NCBI GenBank assembly: GCA_965646445.1
Contig: CBFFZW010000034.1
Span: forward strand, 1 to 42,794
Reading direction: 5' to 3'
Length of the DNA stretch: 42,794 bases
From: UBA11524 sp965646445
GTDB lineage: Bacteria; Bacillota; Clostridia; Christensenellales; Aristaeellaceae
Made by a program: the position numbers and the translations under genes. A model generated the notes under the pieces. The model searched no databases, had not been told where the DNA came from, and saw only the letters and a list, made by a program, of their open reading frames with translations. Below, piece by piece: positions 22,902 through 31,998 of this stretch (its first letter is position 1; each line of letters starts with the position of its first letter).

Positions 22902-24212
22902 TTGCAGGTGTTGCAATTCATCCTGATGGGACTGTCAGGCGTTTTCAGCGCGTTTCTTTTGCTGATGATGGTCTACCAGCTGTTTCTGAATTGCTTTGGA
23001 TACAGGCGGGGGCAGAAGGACTACGCTGACCACGCCCCTGAGGCTCGGTTTCTGATTCTTGTGCCGGCGCACAACGAGGAAAGCGTCATCGGAGACATCA
23101 TTGACAATCTGCTTACCATGGATTATCCGCGCGAGTTGTATGATTTCTACATCATCGCTGATAACTGCACCGACCGTACCGCCGAGGTGGCCCGGGCGGC
23201 GGGAGCCAACGTTCTGGAAACCCACAAGGATGGGCCGGACGGCGCCACAGGCAAGCCCATCGCGCTGAAAAAGGCGCTGAACATGCTGGGGGATTATCAC
23301 GAGCGCTATGACCTGATGATGGTATTCGACGCGGATAACCTGATGGATCGCAACATGTTCCGGGAGATCAACAGCCAGTATCAGGATCAGGGAAAGCCGG
23401 ACTTCATCCAGTGCTACCTGGGCTGCAAGAACAGGAATGGCATCATCGCCTGGTTCTATTATACCAGCTATGTGGTGGTCAACCGCTTCACTCAGCTGAG
23501 CAAAAACAAGCTGGGGCTGAATTGCTCCATCGGCGGTACCGGCTTCGCCGTCAGCACGGATTACCTTCACGCCAGGGGCGGATGGAGCACCATGTCCCTG
23601 ACGGAGGATTTTGAGATGCAGGTGGAGGCCACCCTGGCGGGCAAGCGGATCCTGTGGAACCACTATACCCGGGTCTATGATGAGAAGCCGACCACCATTC
23701 GGGCTTCCTTCCAGCAAAAGACCCGGTGGAGCCAGGGCTACACCTTCGTGGCGGTGCGCAATACGCCCAAGATTTTCAAGGCGCTGTTCAAGGGGACGCT
23801 GTCCTGGCGGGAATTCCTGAGCATGGGCACCTACATGTACGGTATGTTCACCTATATCGTGGTGCTGCTGCAAACGCTGACATCCTGCCTGCTGATGCTG
23901 CCCTGCTTTGAGTATGTGCGCCATCCGGTGACGGTCTGGACGATGCTGCCCAGCGTGATTCTGTTCATATACAGCTATCTGTTTCTGTTTTACTGGGGGG
24001 CCTGGCTGGATGACGGCGAGCCCTTCCGCTGGCGGACGCTGCCGCTGCTGCTCTGGTCCCTGGTGGTGAATATCGGCATTTCCATGGCCAGCCAGGTGCT
24101 GGGCCTCTTCCGCTACCGCCATCAGCACACCTGGGTGAAGACGGAGCACAAGCTCCATGGCGACGCGGATACCCGCCCGGAGGGCAAGGGGCAGGCGTCC
24201 GCGGGCGCGTAA
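22902..24212 (+). CDS. Membrane-bound processive-type family 2 glycosyltransferase
   Basis: A 436-residue membrane enzyme. Start TTG at 22902 after AAGGAGG. Layout: one N-terminal membrane segment (about 4-28), a cytoplasmic GT-A domain with LVPAHNEESVIGD (about 50-62), ADNCTDRTAE, the divalent-cation motif FDADN (about 142-146), TEDFEMQ acceptor motif, and QQKTRWSQG (QxxRW, 271-279), then three or four C-terminal membrane segments. This is the cellulose/hyaluronan/poly-GlcNAc synthase type, which polymerises a sugar from a UDP donor and moves it across the membrane; the particular sugar is not shown. No partner genes for a known polymer are adjacent. Followed by a strong terminator. Confidence 0.87.
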   Translation: MQVLQFILMGLSGVFSAFLLLMMVYQLFLNCFGYRRGQKDYADHAPEARFLILVPAHNEESVIGDIIDNLLTMDYPRELYDFYIIADNCTDRTAEVARAAGANVLETHKDGPDGATGKPIALKKALNMLGDYHERYDLMMVFDADNLMDRNMFREINSQYQDQGKPDFIQCYLGCKNRNGIIAWFYYTSYVVVNRFTQLSKNKLGLNCSIGGTGFAVSTDYLHARGGWSTMSLTEDFEMQVEATLAGKRILWNHYTRVYDEKPTTIRASFQQKTRWSQGYTFVAVRNTPKIFKALFKGTLSWREFLSMGTYMYGMFTYIVVLLQTLTSCLLMLPCFEYVRHPVTVWTMLPSVILFIYSYLFLFYWGAWLDDGEPFRWRTLPLLLWSLVVNIGISMASQVLGLFRYRHQHTWVKTEHKLHGDADTRPEGKGQASAGA

Positions 24213-24268
24213 AAGATGGCCGCGCATTTTGGCAAGCCTGCAATTCGATGCAAAACGCTGATAAAAAG

Positions 24269-24312
24269 GCCCCTCGCTGTGGAATGTTGCTTCCGCAGCG
24301 AAGGGCTTTTTT
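24269..24312 (+). terminator. Strong Rho-independent terminator
   Basis: 15-bp stem with two G-U pairs (24269-24283 with 24292-24306), 8-nt loop, then six T (24307-24312). Confidence 0.92.
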
Positions 24313-24385
24313 CATGCTCTGACAAGGTTTTTTTCTGCTGTTGTAGCGTGGGCTTTCCGCATTTGGGACAGCGGGGCCATGCCGC

Positions 24386-25450
24386 TCACCCGATCACCGT
24401 CAGCTCCTTGGGCGCGTGGTTGAGCAGGCTGCAGCCATCCTCGGTAATGACAACCAGATCCTCAATTCTTACACCGAAGCGCCCCGGCAGATAAATGCCC
24501 GGCTCCACGGAGATGCACATCCCCGGCTCCATGACGACGGGCCGCCCCGCCACGTCGAAGGGCTCCTCGTGATAGTCGATGCCGATGCCGTGGCTGGTGC
24601 GGTGGGGATAATAGTCGCCGTAGCCCGCGTCGCGAATGACCTTGCAGGCCGCCTCGTGGATGTCGGACATCAGCACGCCGGGTCTGACGCTGTTCAGCGC
24701 GGCCAGGTTGGCTTCCAGCACGATGTCGTAGACCTCCCGCTGGAGAGGGCTCACCTCTCGAAAGAACACCGTGCGGGTCATGTCGCTGTAATAGCCGTCG
24801 ATGCGCTTGCCCGTATCCACGCATACGGCGTCGCCGGGCTTGAGCGCCGCATTGCCGGGGGTGTGGTGCGGCTCGGCCGAGCCGGCGCCAAAGCATACCA
24901 TCGGATCGCCCGCGAAGCGGCCCACGCCATGGGCCATAAAGCTGTCCGAAAACACCGCCCCCAGTTCCAGCTCTGTCATGCCCTCGCGAAGCTGGGCGAA
25001 GGCGCTGGCAAACACATCGTCGGTCACTTCGCTGGCCCGGCGCAGCAAGCGGATTTCGTCGTCGGTTTTGATGGTTCTGGCTTCCTCCACACAGGAGGAG
25101 ATCCGAAGCCGCAGATTCGGACGCAGCTGCATCAGCGGAAGCAGGAAACGGCCCTGCAGGGTGCCGTCCACGCCGGTTTCCATGTTCTCCAGCAGGCCGC
25201 TCAGGTTGGAAACGGCTGCGCCTGAGTCGGAGTAGACGGTCACTTTGCAGCCCTCCGGCTCAATCACCGCCAGGACGTAGCAGAGCATTTTGCACCGCTC
25301 CTGCGTCACCACCAGCGCATCCAGACGATCCATGGGGTTGCACCACAGGCCGGTGAGGTAATAGATGGCCTGCGGCTGGGTCACAATCAGCTGTTCCACA
25401 CCGTGCGCACGCATGCGCGCGCGTACACGCTCCAAGCGGTTCTGAATCAT
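24386..25450 (-). CDS. M24-family Xaa-Pro peptidase (aminopeptidase P / prolidase type)
   Basis: A 354-residue cytoplasmic metallopeptidase, the usual length for PepQ/YpdF-type enzymes. The ATG at 25450 is set by AAAGGAG 9 nt upstream. Residues 1-125 are the Creatinase_N domain, and the rest is the pita-bread catalytic domain with all five metal ligands: Asp212, Asp223, His287 (SHGIG), Glu316 (SVEPG) and Glu330 (RIED), plus His195 in PHHTPGN. It cleaves peptides with proline in the second position. It diverges from an M20 dipeptidase gene, and together they suggest peptide use as a nutrient source. Confidence 0.92.
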   Translation of the reverse strand: MIQNRLERVRARMRAHGVEQLIVTQPQAIYYLTGLWCNPMDRLDALVVTQERCKMLCYVLAVIEPEGCKVTVYSDSGAAVSNLSGLLENMETGVDGTLQGRFLLPLMQLRPNLRLRISSCVEEARTIKTDDEIRLLRRASEVTDDVFASAFAQLREGMTELELGAVFSDSFMAHGVGRFAGDPMVCFGAGSAEPHHTPGNAALKPGDAVCVDTGKRIDGYYSDMTRTVFFREVSPLQREVYDIVLEANLAALNSVRPGVLMSDIHEAACKVIRDAGYGDYYPHRTSHGIGIDYHEEPFDVAGRPVVMEPGMCISVEPGIYLPGRFGVRIEDLVVITEDGCSLLNHAPKELTVIG

Positions 25451-25664
25451 GCCTATCAACTCCTTTGCCACTATCTTATCACTTTTCTGCGCTGCTTCCC
25501 AGAAAAAGAATGCGCATTCTTCTGGCAAAAACGATCATTTTGTCCATGCGCCGCACCATAAAAAGTCATTTCTGCGCGTTTTATGCCTCAAACGGATATG
25601 CAAATTCAGGGCCAAAAAGTTATCATTAGCATTAGAAAAAATCCATACAGAAAGGTGATCGCTG
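25451..25664. promoter_or_regulatory. Divergent intergenic region between two peptidase genes
   Basis: 214 bp, clearly more AT-rich than the flanks, and must hold both promoters. I could not find a pair of good hexamers at proper spacing on either strand; TAAGAT on the minus strand near 25475 and CATAAA on the plus strand near 25556 are weak candidates only. Confidence 0.3.
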
Positions 25665-27014
25665 ATGAATCAGGAGCTTTTGACAAAGGTGGACGAATGG
25701 CTGAAGGCGCATCGTCAGGAAATCATTGACGATCTGATCGGGCTGGTGTGCATCCCCAGCGTATCCATACCCGACAAGGAGGTTCCCCCCTTCGGTCAGC
25801 CCTGCCGCGACGCGCTGGACTACATGTTCCGCCTGGGTGAGCGCCACGGCTATTCCTACAGAAATTACGATCATTATGTGGGCTCGATCACCTTCACCCA
25901 GGGGCAGGAGGAAATCGGCATGTGGGCGCATCTGGATGTCGTTCCCGTGCCCAATCCCGCCGACTGGGATTACCCGCCCTTTGAGGGAACGCTGGTGGAC
26001 GGCCGTTACCTGATCGGCCGCGGCGTGCAGGATAACAAGATGGCCGCCATCGGCGTTTTCCATGTGATGAACTGCCTGCGCGACCTGGGGTTGAAGCTGC
26101 GCCGCCGTTACAGCCTGTACATGGGCACCAGCGAGGAGACCGGCATGGAGGACGTGCGATACTTTACCGCGCATTACAAGGCGCCGGATCTGTCCATCGT
26201 GCCGGATACGGGCTTTCCCGTATGCTGTGCGCAGCGGGGCTGCATGACCCTGCAGTTGGAGCTGCCCTATGCCCCGGCGGTGCGGTTCGAGCAGAGCAAC
26301 AACCCCTCCGTCACCCCCGAGGAGATCACCGCCATTCTGCCCGATGGCCGCACCCTGCATGCCGCGGGGGATTCCTCCCACATCTTCAACGCTGACGGCA
26401 TCAGCAACGCCATCGTCAGCATGCTGAAGGCGCTGGCCGATGTTTATCCCGCTGAAGGCGAAAAATTGACGGCCTTGGCGGGGATGATTAACAGCTGGCA
26501 CGGCGAGTCCCTGGACATCGACTACGCGGACGAGCTTTCCGGCCCGCTGCAGATGGGCGCCACCGAGATGGCGTGGGCCGACGGAAGCCTGCGGGTGAAG
26601 CTGTATATCATCCTGCCTGTTACGGCGGACGCGGATGCGCTGTGTGCCAGGGCGCAGGCCAGGGTGGAGCCCATCGGAGCCCGCGCCGTCCGGCTGCGTC
26701 TCCGGCCCTCCTGCTCCTTTCCCACGGATCATCCCGTGGTGGAGGTATTAACGGACGTGTACAATCAGGTGATGCACCAGGACAGCAAGCCCTTCGTCAT
26801 GTCCGGGGGCAACTACGCCGCGTACATCCCCAACGCCTTCGGCTTCGGCCCCGGAATGCCCGGGCGCGAATTCCCGCCGCATATTTTCCGCCCCGGCCAC
26901 GGCGATTATCATCAGTGCGACGAGAGCGAGGACATCGAGCACATGCTCAACTTCATGCGGGTATACGCCCTGAGCATCGCCGCGTTGGACGAAGTAGAAC
27001 ACATCAGAGAATGA
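25665..27014 (+). CDS. M20-family dipeptidase (PepV/Sapep type)
   Basis: A 449-residue zinc- or manganese-dependent dipeptidase. Metal-site motifs: WAHLDVVPV (His89, Asp91), GRGVQDNKM (Asp123), GTSEETG with the catalytic-base pair Glu157-Glu158, and a late His in GHGDYHQCDE. PAD and WDYPPFEG after the first motif, and the long insertion (lid domain) between the halves, fit the PepV/Sapep subgroup, which hydrolyses dipeptides with an unblocked N-terminus in the cytoplasm. The ATG follows AAAGGTGATC. No terminator is visible before the repeat element that follows. Confidence 0.9.
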   Translation: MNQELLTKVDEWLKAHRQEIIDDLIGLVCIPSVSIPDKEVPPFGQPCRDALDYMFRLGERHGYSYRNYDHYVGSITFTQGQEEIGMWAHLDVVPVPNPADWDYPPFEGTLVDGRYLIGRGVQDNKMAAIGVFHVMNCLRDLGLKLRRRYSLYMGTSEETGMEDVRYFTAHYKAPDLSIVPDTGFPVCCAQRGCMTLQLELPYAPAVRFEQSNNPSVTPEEITAILPDGRTLHAAGDSSHIFNADGISNAIVSMLKALADVYPAEGEKLTALAGMINSWHGESLDIDYADELSGPLQMGATEMAWADGSLRVKLYIILPVTADADALCARAQARVEPIGARAVRLRLRPSCSFPTDHPVVEVLTDVYNQVMHQDSKPFVMSGGNYAAYIPNAFGFGPGMPGREFPPHIFRPGHGDYHQCDESEDIEHMLNFMRVYALSIAALDEVEHIRE

Positions 27015-27057
27015 TCGAACGGTTATAAGCAACACAAAGGTGGAGTAGGAACGACTA

Positions 27058-27276
27058 ACTCGCCGTCGGCAGACTGTAAATCGAAAACCAACGAGTCCCT
27101 TCGGGGCGGCTAAACGGGGCGAAGCCCCTGCGCGGTGGTTTTCGTGCGATTCCGCCAGGAATCGCTTTCTTACACGAACGAACGGCCGGAAGATCGGCAA
27201 CGCCGTTCGACCAGTGAGTGAGTGCAATGAAATGGGGCGAAGCCCCCTCGACAAAGTGGCTTTGCCACTTTGTCGA
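27058..27276 (+). repeat. Dispersed structured repeat, copy 2
   Basis: Same landmarks and order as copy 1: ACTCGCCGTCGGCAGACTG at 27058; outer pair CGAAAACCA with TGGTTTTCG, whose loop carries an extra insertion with its own GGGGC/GCCCC hairpin; GCGATTCC-gcca-GGAATCGC; CGAACGAACGGCC; CGACCAGTGAGTGAGTGCAA; GGGGCGAAGCCCC; and the terminal 13-bp hairpin (27248-27260 with 27264-27276). Relative to copy 1 the fourth pair of that hairpin is A-T instead of T-A. It ends 20 nt before the cysteine desulfidase start. The gap 27015-27296 holds no gene. Confidence 0.88.
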
Positions 27277-27296
27277 TGACGTGAAGGAGTAAGAAC

Positions 27297-28562
27297 ATGG
27301 ATTTTCAAAAGTATCTGGATGCGCTGCGCCAGGAGATCAAGCCCGCCCTGGGCTGCACGGAACCCATCGCCGTGGCGCTTGCCGTGGCCAAGGCCAGGGA
27401 GACCCTGGGCTGCCTTCCTGAAAGGGTCGAGCTGTGGGTCAGCACCAACATTCTGAAAAACGCCATGGGCGTGGGCATTCCGGGCACGGGCATGGTCGGG
27501 CTGGAAATTGCCACGGCGCTGAGCTGCGTCGCGGGCCATTCCGAATACGGGCTGGAGGTGCTGTCCGGCGCGGGCCCGCGGGATTACGGGCTGGCCCGTG
27601 ATTACGCGGCCGCCGGAACCATCCGCGTTCAGAAAAAGGACACGGAAAAAAAGCTCTACATTGAGGTTCATGCCTTCGCGGGCGGGCATGAGGCGGTCTG
27701 CATCATTGAGGATGCGCATACCCACATTGCCCACGTTCAGCTGGACGAGCATGTGCTTGAGCACGATGCCTCCCAGACGCTGCACCCGGGCTCCTCCGCC
27801 ATCCACCAGTTGGATGTGGCGGGGATTTACGCTTTCGCCACGGGCGTGGAGGTGGAGGAGCTGCGCTTCCTGAACGATGTGATCGCCATGAACGATACCA
27901 TCGCGCGGGAGGGCCTTTCCAAGGACTACGGTATGCGGGTGGGCCGCGTGCTGCAAAGCGGGCGGGTCATGGAGGAGATGACGCTTTCGGACTATGTGTG
28001 CGCTTATACCTCCGCGGCTGCCGATGCGCGCATGGCGGGCTCCACCCTGCCGGTGATGAGCACCGCGGGCAGCGGGAACCAGGGCATCAGCGCCAGCTTG
28101 CCTGTGGTCGCCGCCGCGCGCAAGCTGGGCGCTGACGAGGCGTCCATGCTCCGGGCGGAAGCGCTCAGTCAGCTCATCACCATTCATATCAAGTCCCACA
28201 TCGGCAAGCTGTCGCCCCTGTGCGGCTGCGCCATCGCGTCCTCCATCGGCTCGGCGGCAGGCATTGTGTATCTGCTGGGCGGCGGCATGGGTCAGATTCT
28301 GTTCGCCATTCAGAACATGATCGCCGATATTTCCGGCCTGATCTGCGACGGGGCCAAGTCCAGCTGCGCGCTGAAAATCGCCAGCTCCCTCGCCAGCGCG
28401 GTACAGTGCGCCCAGCTGGCCATGGCCGGCGTCACGCCCACCAAGCTGGACGGCATCATTGCGGAGGACCCGGAGGGGAGCATCCGCAATCTGGCCAACC
28501 TGGGAAGCGTCGGTATGAACCAGACGGATCGCGTGATTCTGGATATGATGATTGCCAAGTAA
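27297..28562 (+). CDS. cyuA: L-cysteine desulfidase (CyuA/YhaM, UPF0597 family)
   Basis: A 421-residue cytoplasmic enzyme of full family length. It begins with ALGCTEPIAVALAVA, the N-terminal family signature with its conserved cysteine; later STAGSGNQGI, SHIGKLSPLCGCAIASSIG and LICDGAKSSCALK supply the cysteines expected to hold the [4Fe-4S] cluster. The family splits L-cysteine to pyruvate, ammonia and sulfide, and is related to the serine dehydratase alpha subunit, so a serine deaminase is the alternative. It follows two peptidase genes and could use released amino acids. AAGGAG lies just before the ATG, directly after the terminal hairpin of repeat copy 2, so translation or readthrough might be influenced by that hairpin. 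Confidence 0.88.
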   Translation: MDFQKYLDALRQEIKPALGCTEPIAVALAVAKARETLGCLPERVELWVSTNILKNAMGVGIPGTGMVGLEIATALSCVAGHSEYGLEVLSGAGPRDYGLARDYAAAGTIRVQKKDTEKKLYIEVHAFAGGHEAVCIIEDAHTHIAHVQLDEHVLEHDASQTLHPGSSAIHQLDVAGIYAFATGVEVEELRFLNDVIAMNDTIAREGLSKDYGMRVGRVLQSGRVMEEMTLSDYVCAYTSAAADARMAGSTLPVMSTAGSGNQGISASLPVVAAARKLGADEASMLRAEALSQLITIHIKSHIGKLSPLCGCAIASSIGSAAGIVYLLGGGMGQILFAIQNMIADISGLICDGAKSSCALKIASSLASAVQCAQLAMAGVTPTKLDGIIAEDPEGSIRNLANLGSVGMNQTDRVILDMMIAK

Positions 28563-28607
28563 AAGCACCATACGCGCGGGTTGGCGCTACGGCCGAGCAT
28601 TGAAGCC

Positions 28608-28637
28608 TTGTCTGAACGTCCGATCATGCGTTATAAT
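28608..28637 (+). promoter_or_regulatory. Promoter of the AraC-family regulator gene
   Basis: TTGTCT (28608-28613) and TATAAT (28632-28637) with an 18-nt spacer, about 88 nt before the start. Confidence 0.6.
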
Positions 28638-28724
28638 AAGCCAGCGCTTTTCTCCATGGTTGGGGCGGAAGGAAGCACCGAGCTTGCGGAAAAGAGCATA
28701 TGAATACACGAAAAGGTGATATCT

Positions 28725-29711
28725 GTGAATCAGCATGGTCCGCAGCTCAACATCTTTTACCGGCACTTTGATCTGCCCGCGAATTTTCCTGTGATCGGAC
28801 TGCTGGGGGATTCCTGGAAAAGCTACTTTCAGCCGCCGTCACGGTTGCATTTTCATAATTGCATGGAGCTGGGCTTCCTGCACTCCGGCCGGGGCGTGGT
28901 TCATCTGGAGGATCGCGTCCTGCCCTTTGAAGGCCCCTGCCTGGTGATCGCCCCGCCCAATGTGCCCCACGCCCATACCGTGGAGGAAGGCGGCGTGTGC
29001 TGCTGGAACTGGATCTATGTGGATCCCCAGGCGATGCTGCCCCACCTGAATCCCCGCCTGAGCAACATGCTCAGCGAATACCAGCGGAACATGGGCGGCG
29101 AGGACTGTGTGCTCAGCGGCAAGGATCACCCGGAAATACTGACCGTTCTCGGCCTGATTGTCCAGGAAATGGAGAACACGCAGGTTCACTATCAGAACAT
29201 TGTGCGCGATTTGTTCGGCACGCTGTTTCTGCTGCTGCTGCGCAGCTATTCGGGAACGGCCAAAAACGATCAGTACACCAACAACCAGCTGCGGTGCATC
29301 GCGCCCGCCATTTCCTATATCGCGGAAAACTATATGGAGGAAATCTCCATTGAAAAGCTGGCCCGCCTCTGCCATGTGAGCACCTCGCATTTTCGCCGCC
29401 TGTTCAAGCAGATGCTTGGCTGGTCGCCGCTGGACTATGTGCAGCTGGTGCGCATCGACCGCTCCTGCGTGCTGCTTTACAACTGCGATTATTCCGTCAC
29501 CGAGATCGGGCTGCAGGTGGGGTATCCCTCTCCGTCCAGCTTCAACCGCCAGTTCCGGCGGATCCACGGCATCTCTCCCAACCAATGGCGGCAGAAGATG
29601 CGCAGCGAGGAAAACCCGGTGGTGACGGCGTACTTCAATTCGCTGCCGCCGTCCAACTATCAGTTCTTTCCAACGGTCACCCCTTCTTCGTCGGAGTCCG
29701 ATCCCGAATAA
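28725..29711 (+). CDS. AraC-family transcriptional regulator with cupin sensor domain
   Basis: A 328-residue regulator. GTG at 28725 fits AAAGGTGAT at 6-nt spacing better than the GTG 9 nt upstream. Residues 1-150 form a cupin-like sugar-sensing domain (LHFHNCMELGFLHSGRG, VIAPPNVPHAHTVE). The C-terminal 100 residues have the paired HTH: ISIEKLARLCHVSTSHFRRLFK and YSVTEIGLQVGYPSPSSFNRQFRR (the second slightly shortened here), ending GISPNQWRQ. It lies just before a GH112 phosphorylase gene (65-nt gap) and is the likely activator of the sugar locus in response to the oligosaccharide taken in. Confidence 0.9.
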   Translation: MNQHGPQLNIFYRHFDLPANFPVIGLLGDSWKSYFQPPSRLHFHNCMELGFLHSGRGVVHLEDRVLPFEGPCLVIAPPNVPHAHTVEEGGVCCWNWIYVDPQAMLPHLNPRLSNMLSEYQRNMGGEDCVLSGKDHPEILTVLGLIVQEMENTQVHYQNIVRDLFGTLFLLLLRSYSGTAKNDQYTNNQLRCIAPAISYIAENYMEEISIEKLARLCHVSTSHFRRLFKQMLGWSPLDYVQLVRIDRSCVLLYNCDYSVTEIGLQVGYPSPSSFNRQFRRIHGISPNQWRQKMRSEENPVVTAYFNSLPPSNYQFFPTVTPSSSESDPE

Positions 29712-29776
29712 TGGAAGCGCGGCATTTTAGGCGTGCTTCCGGCTTTTCGGCCGGGGGATACAGAAAGGAGAAAGCA

Positions 29777-31924
29777 ATGCATACCACGGGCGATTTTACC
29801 CTTCCCGGCGAGGCCGGTTACGAACGCCTGACCCTGGAGCTGGCGCAAAAATGGGGCGCGGATGTCATTCGTGATTCCGACGGCACCAGGCTTTCCGGCG
29901 AAATTGTGGACGCGGGCTACCGCATCTATTCCACCATCTGCATCATCCGTCAGCACAACGCCTTTGCCGCCGAGCATCCCGAAAGCCAGCAGCAGACCTT
30001 TCTGATCTCCAGGCCCGTGCTGGCCCAGGGGGACAGCGTTGTCATCCCGCTGATGGACGGCTATTTTGCCGAGCAGCTGCAGCTCAACGACAGCCCAGAC
30101 GCCCTGCGCTATTACCAGGTCTATGACCGCACGGAGGGCCGCGAGGTGCCGCGTGATTGCTGGACCTATGCTGACGGCAAGGTCACGGTGCGGGGCTGCA
30201 CGCCCTGGCACCAGTACACGGCCTCCTTCCTGTGCTGGCGCATCTGGGAAGAGATCAACATGTACAACCACACCACCAATAACTGGACCAGCGAGCATCT
30301 GCGTCAGCTGGATCCCCGTCATCCCGCCGCGTGGGCATATCTGCTGAAGTGGTTGGACGACTGGTGTGAGAACAACCCGCAGACCAGCGTGGTGCGCCTG
30401 ACCAGCCTGTTCTACAATTTCGTGTGGATATGGGGCAGCGACATGCGCAACCGCCACCTGTTCACTGACTGGGCCAGCTACGACTTTACCGTAAGCCCCG
30501 CCGCGCTGGATGCCTTTGAGCGGCAGTATGGCTATGCCCTTACCGCCGAGGATTTTGTCAACGGCGGCAAGCGGCAGGTGACGCACATGCCGCCCACGCG
30601 GGTCAAGCGGGACTATATGGACTTTATTCAGGCCTTCGTGGCGGAAAAGGCCAGGGCGCTGGTGGACATCATCCATAGGCATGGCAAGGAAGCCTATGTT
30701 TTCTACGACGACAGCTGGGTGGGCATGGAGCCCTGCGGCGAACGCTTCCAGTCCATCGGCTTTGACGGGCTGATTAAGTGCGTGTTCTCCGGCTTTGAAT
30801 GCCGCCTGTGCGCCTTTGCCCAGGTGCCGGTGCATGAGCTTCGCTTCCATCCCTATCTTTTCCCCGTGGGGCTGGGCGGCGCGCCCACCTTTTCCCCGGG
30901 CGGCGCGCCCGAGAAGGACGCCCTTCGCTATTGGCGCAGCGTCCGCCGGGCGCTGCTGCGCGAGCCGGTGGATCGCATCGGCCTGGGCGGCTACCTGCAC
31001 CTGACGCTGGATTTTCCCGCTTTCAATGACACCATGGCCGAGATGGCGGATGAATTCCGTCTCATTAAGCGGCTTCACCAGCACGGCGCGCCTTATACGC
31101 TGCCTATTTGCGTGGCCGTGCTGCATACCTGGGGCGCTCTGCGCTCCTGGACGCTTTCCGGCCATTTCCATGAGACCGATCAGCACGCCCTCATCCACAT
31201 CAACGAGGCGCTCTCCGGCCTGCCGGTGGACGTGCGCTTCATCAGCTTTGAGGATGTGAAAAACGGCGCGCTGGACGGCGTGAACGTGGTCATCAACGCC
31301 GGGCGCATGGGCGATGCCTGGAGCGGCGGCGACGCCTGGAACAGCGCGGAGGTTGTGTCCGAGCTGACCCGCTTTGTCCATGAGGGCGGCGCGTTCATCG
31401 GCGTGGGCGAGCCCTCCGCCGTGCCCGGGTACGATCATCGCTTCCGCATGGCCCATGTGCTGGGCGTGGACGAGGATGACGGCGCGCGGGTATGCCACGG
31501 CCGCTGGGCGTTTGAGGTGGATGATACCCTGCCCATCGCCGTGGCGCCGGACTGCCTGGGCGAGCTGAACCATCTGTATTTGACGGATGGCGATACCCAT
31601 GTTTTGTGCGAGAAAAACGGCGTGCCGCAGATGACCGTGCATTCCTACGGCAAGGGCATGGGCATTTACATGAGCCATTTTGCCGTCGGCCCCGCCGGTA
31701 CCCGGATGCTTCTGGAGACGCTTTTATACGCCTGCCATCTGCCCAGGGAGAGCGCGTGGCTGTCCGACAGCGCCCAGGTGGAAACGGCCTGGTACCCCGC
31801 GGATCGCATGCTGGTGGCCCTCAACAACGCTGAAGACGAGACCACCGCCGTCCTGTATACGGACAGGGGCGAGGAGACCGTAACGCTCAAGCCCCTGGAA
31901 ACCCGGATGATCCCATTGAGCTGA
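29777..31924 (+). CDS. GH112 1,3-beta-galactosyl-N-acetylhexosamine phosphorylase
   Basis: A 715-residue cytoplasmic phosphorylase, the normal size for GH112. The start at 29777 follows AAAGGAG; there is no signal peptide. The family pattern is clear: an N-terminal beta/alpha barrel with IWEEINMYNHTTNNW, FYNFVWIWGSD, RDYMDFIQAFV, and FYDDSWVGMEP (Asp311-Asp312, the place of the general acid in characterised enzymes), then SFEDV and a glutamine-amidotransferase-like and beta-sandwich C-terminal part. It phosphorolyses galacto-N-biose or lacto-N-biose to galactose 1-phosphate and GalNAc or GlcNAc, which are mucin or milk-glycan sugars; which of the two is preferred cannot be read by eye. The upstream AraC gene is its likely regulator. 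Confidence 0.9.
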   Translation: MHTTGDFTLPGEAGYERLTLELAQKWGADVIRDSDGTRLSGEIVDAGYRIYSTICIIRQHNAFAAEHPESQQQTFLISRPVLAQGDSVVIPLMDGYFAEQLQLNDSPDALRYYQVYDRTEGREVPRDCWTYADGKVTVRGCTPWHQYTASFLCWRIWEEINMYNHTTNNWTSEHLRQLDPRHPAAWAYLLKWLDDWCENNPQTSVVRLTSLFYNFVWIWGSDMRNRHLFTDWASYDFTVSPAALDAFERQYGYALTAEDFVNGGKRQVTHMPPTRVKRDYMDFIQAFVAEKARALVDIIHRHGKEAYVFYDDSWVGMEPCGERFQSIGFDGLIKCVFSGFECRLCAFAQVPVHELRFHPYLFPVGLGGAPTFSPGGAPEKDALRYWRSVRRALLREPVDRIGLGGYLHLTLDFPAFNDTMAEMADEFRLIKRLHQHGAPYTLPICVAVLHTWGALRSWTLSGHFHETDQHALIHINEALSGLPVDVRFISFEDVKNGALDGVNVVINAGRMGDAWSGGDAWNSAEVVSELTRFVHEGGAFIGVGEPSAVPGYDHRFRMAHVLGVDEDDGARVCHGRWAFEVDDTLPIAVAPDCLGELNHLYLTDGDTHVLCEKNGVPQMTVHSYGKGMGIYMSHFAVGPAGTRMLLETLLYACHLPRESAWLSDSAQVETAWYPADRMLVALNNAEDETTAVLYTDRGEETVTLKPLETRMIPLS

Positions 31925-31998
31925 GCATAGCATCGAGGGCCTGTCGCGGAAAGCGGTGGTCAAAAACCTATGGGAGGCATCGAGCTCGGCGATTCTGT

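Noticed and set aside
26748..28571. Minus-strand open frame of about 600 codons spanning cyuA and repeat copy 2
   Set aside because: Composition is typical of an antisense shadow in GC-rich DNA; its LTGRTA-like stretch merely translates the dispersed repeat.
29585..29776. N-terminal extension of the GH112 gene overlapping the AraC gene
   Set aside because: GH112 homology begins right after the ATG at 29777, which has a strong ribosome site.
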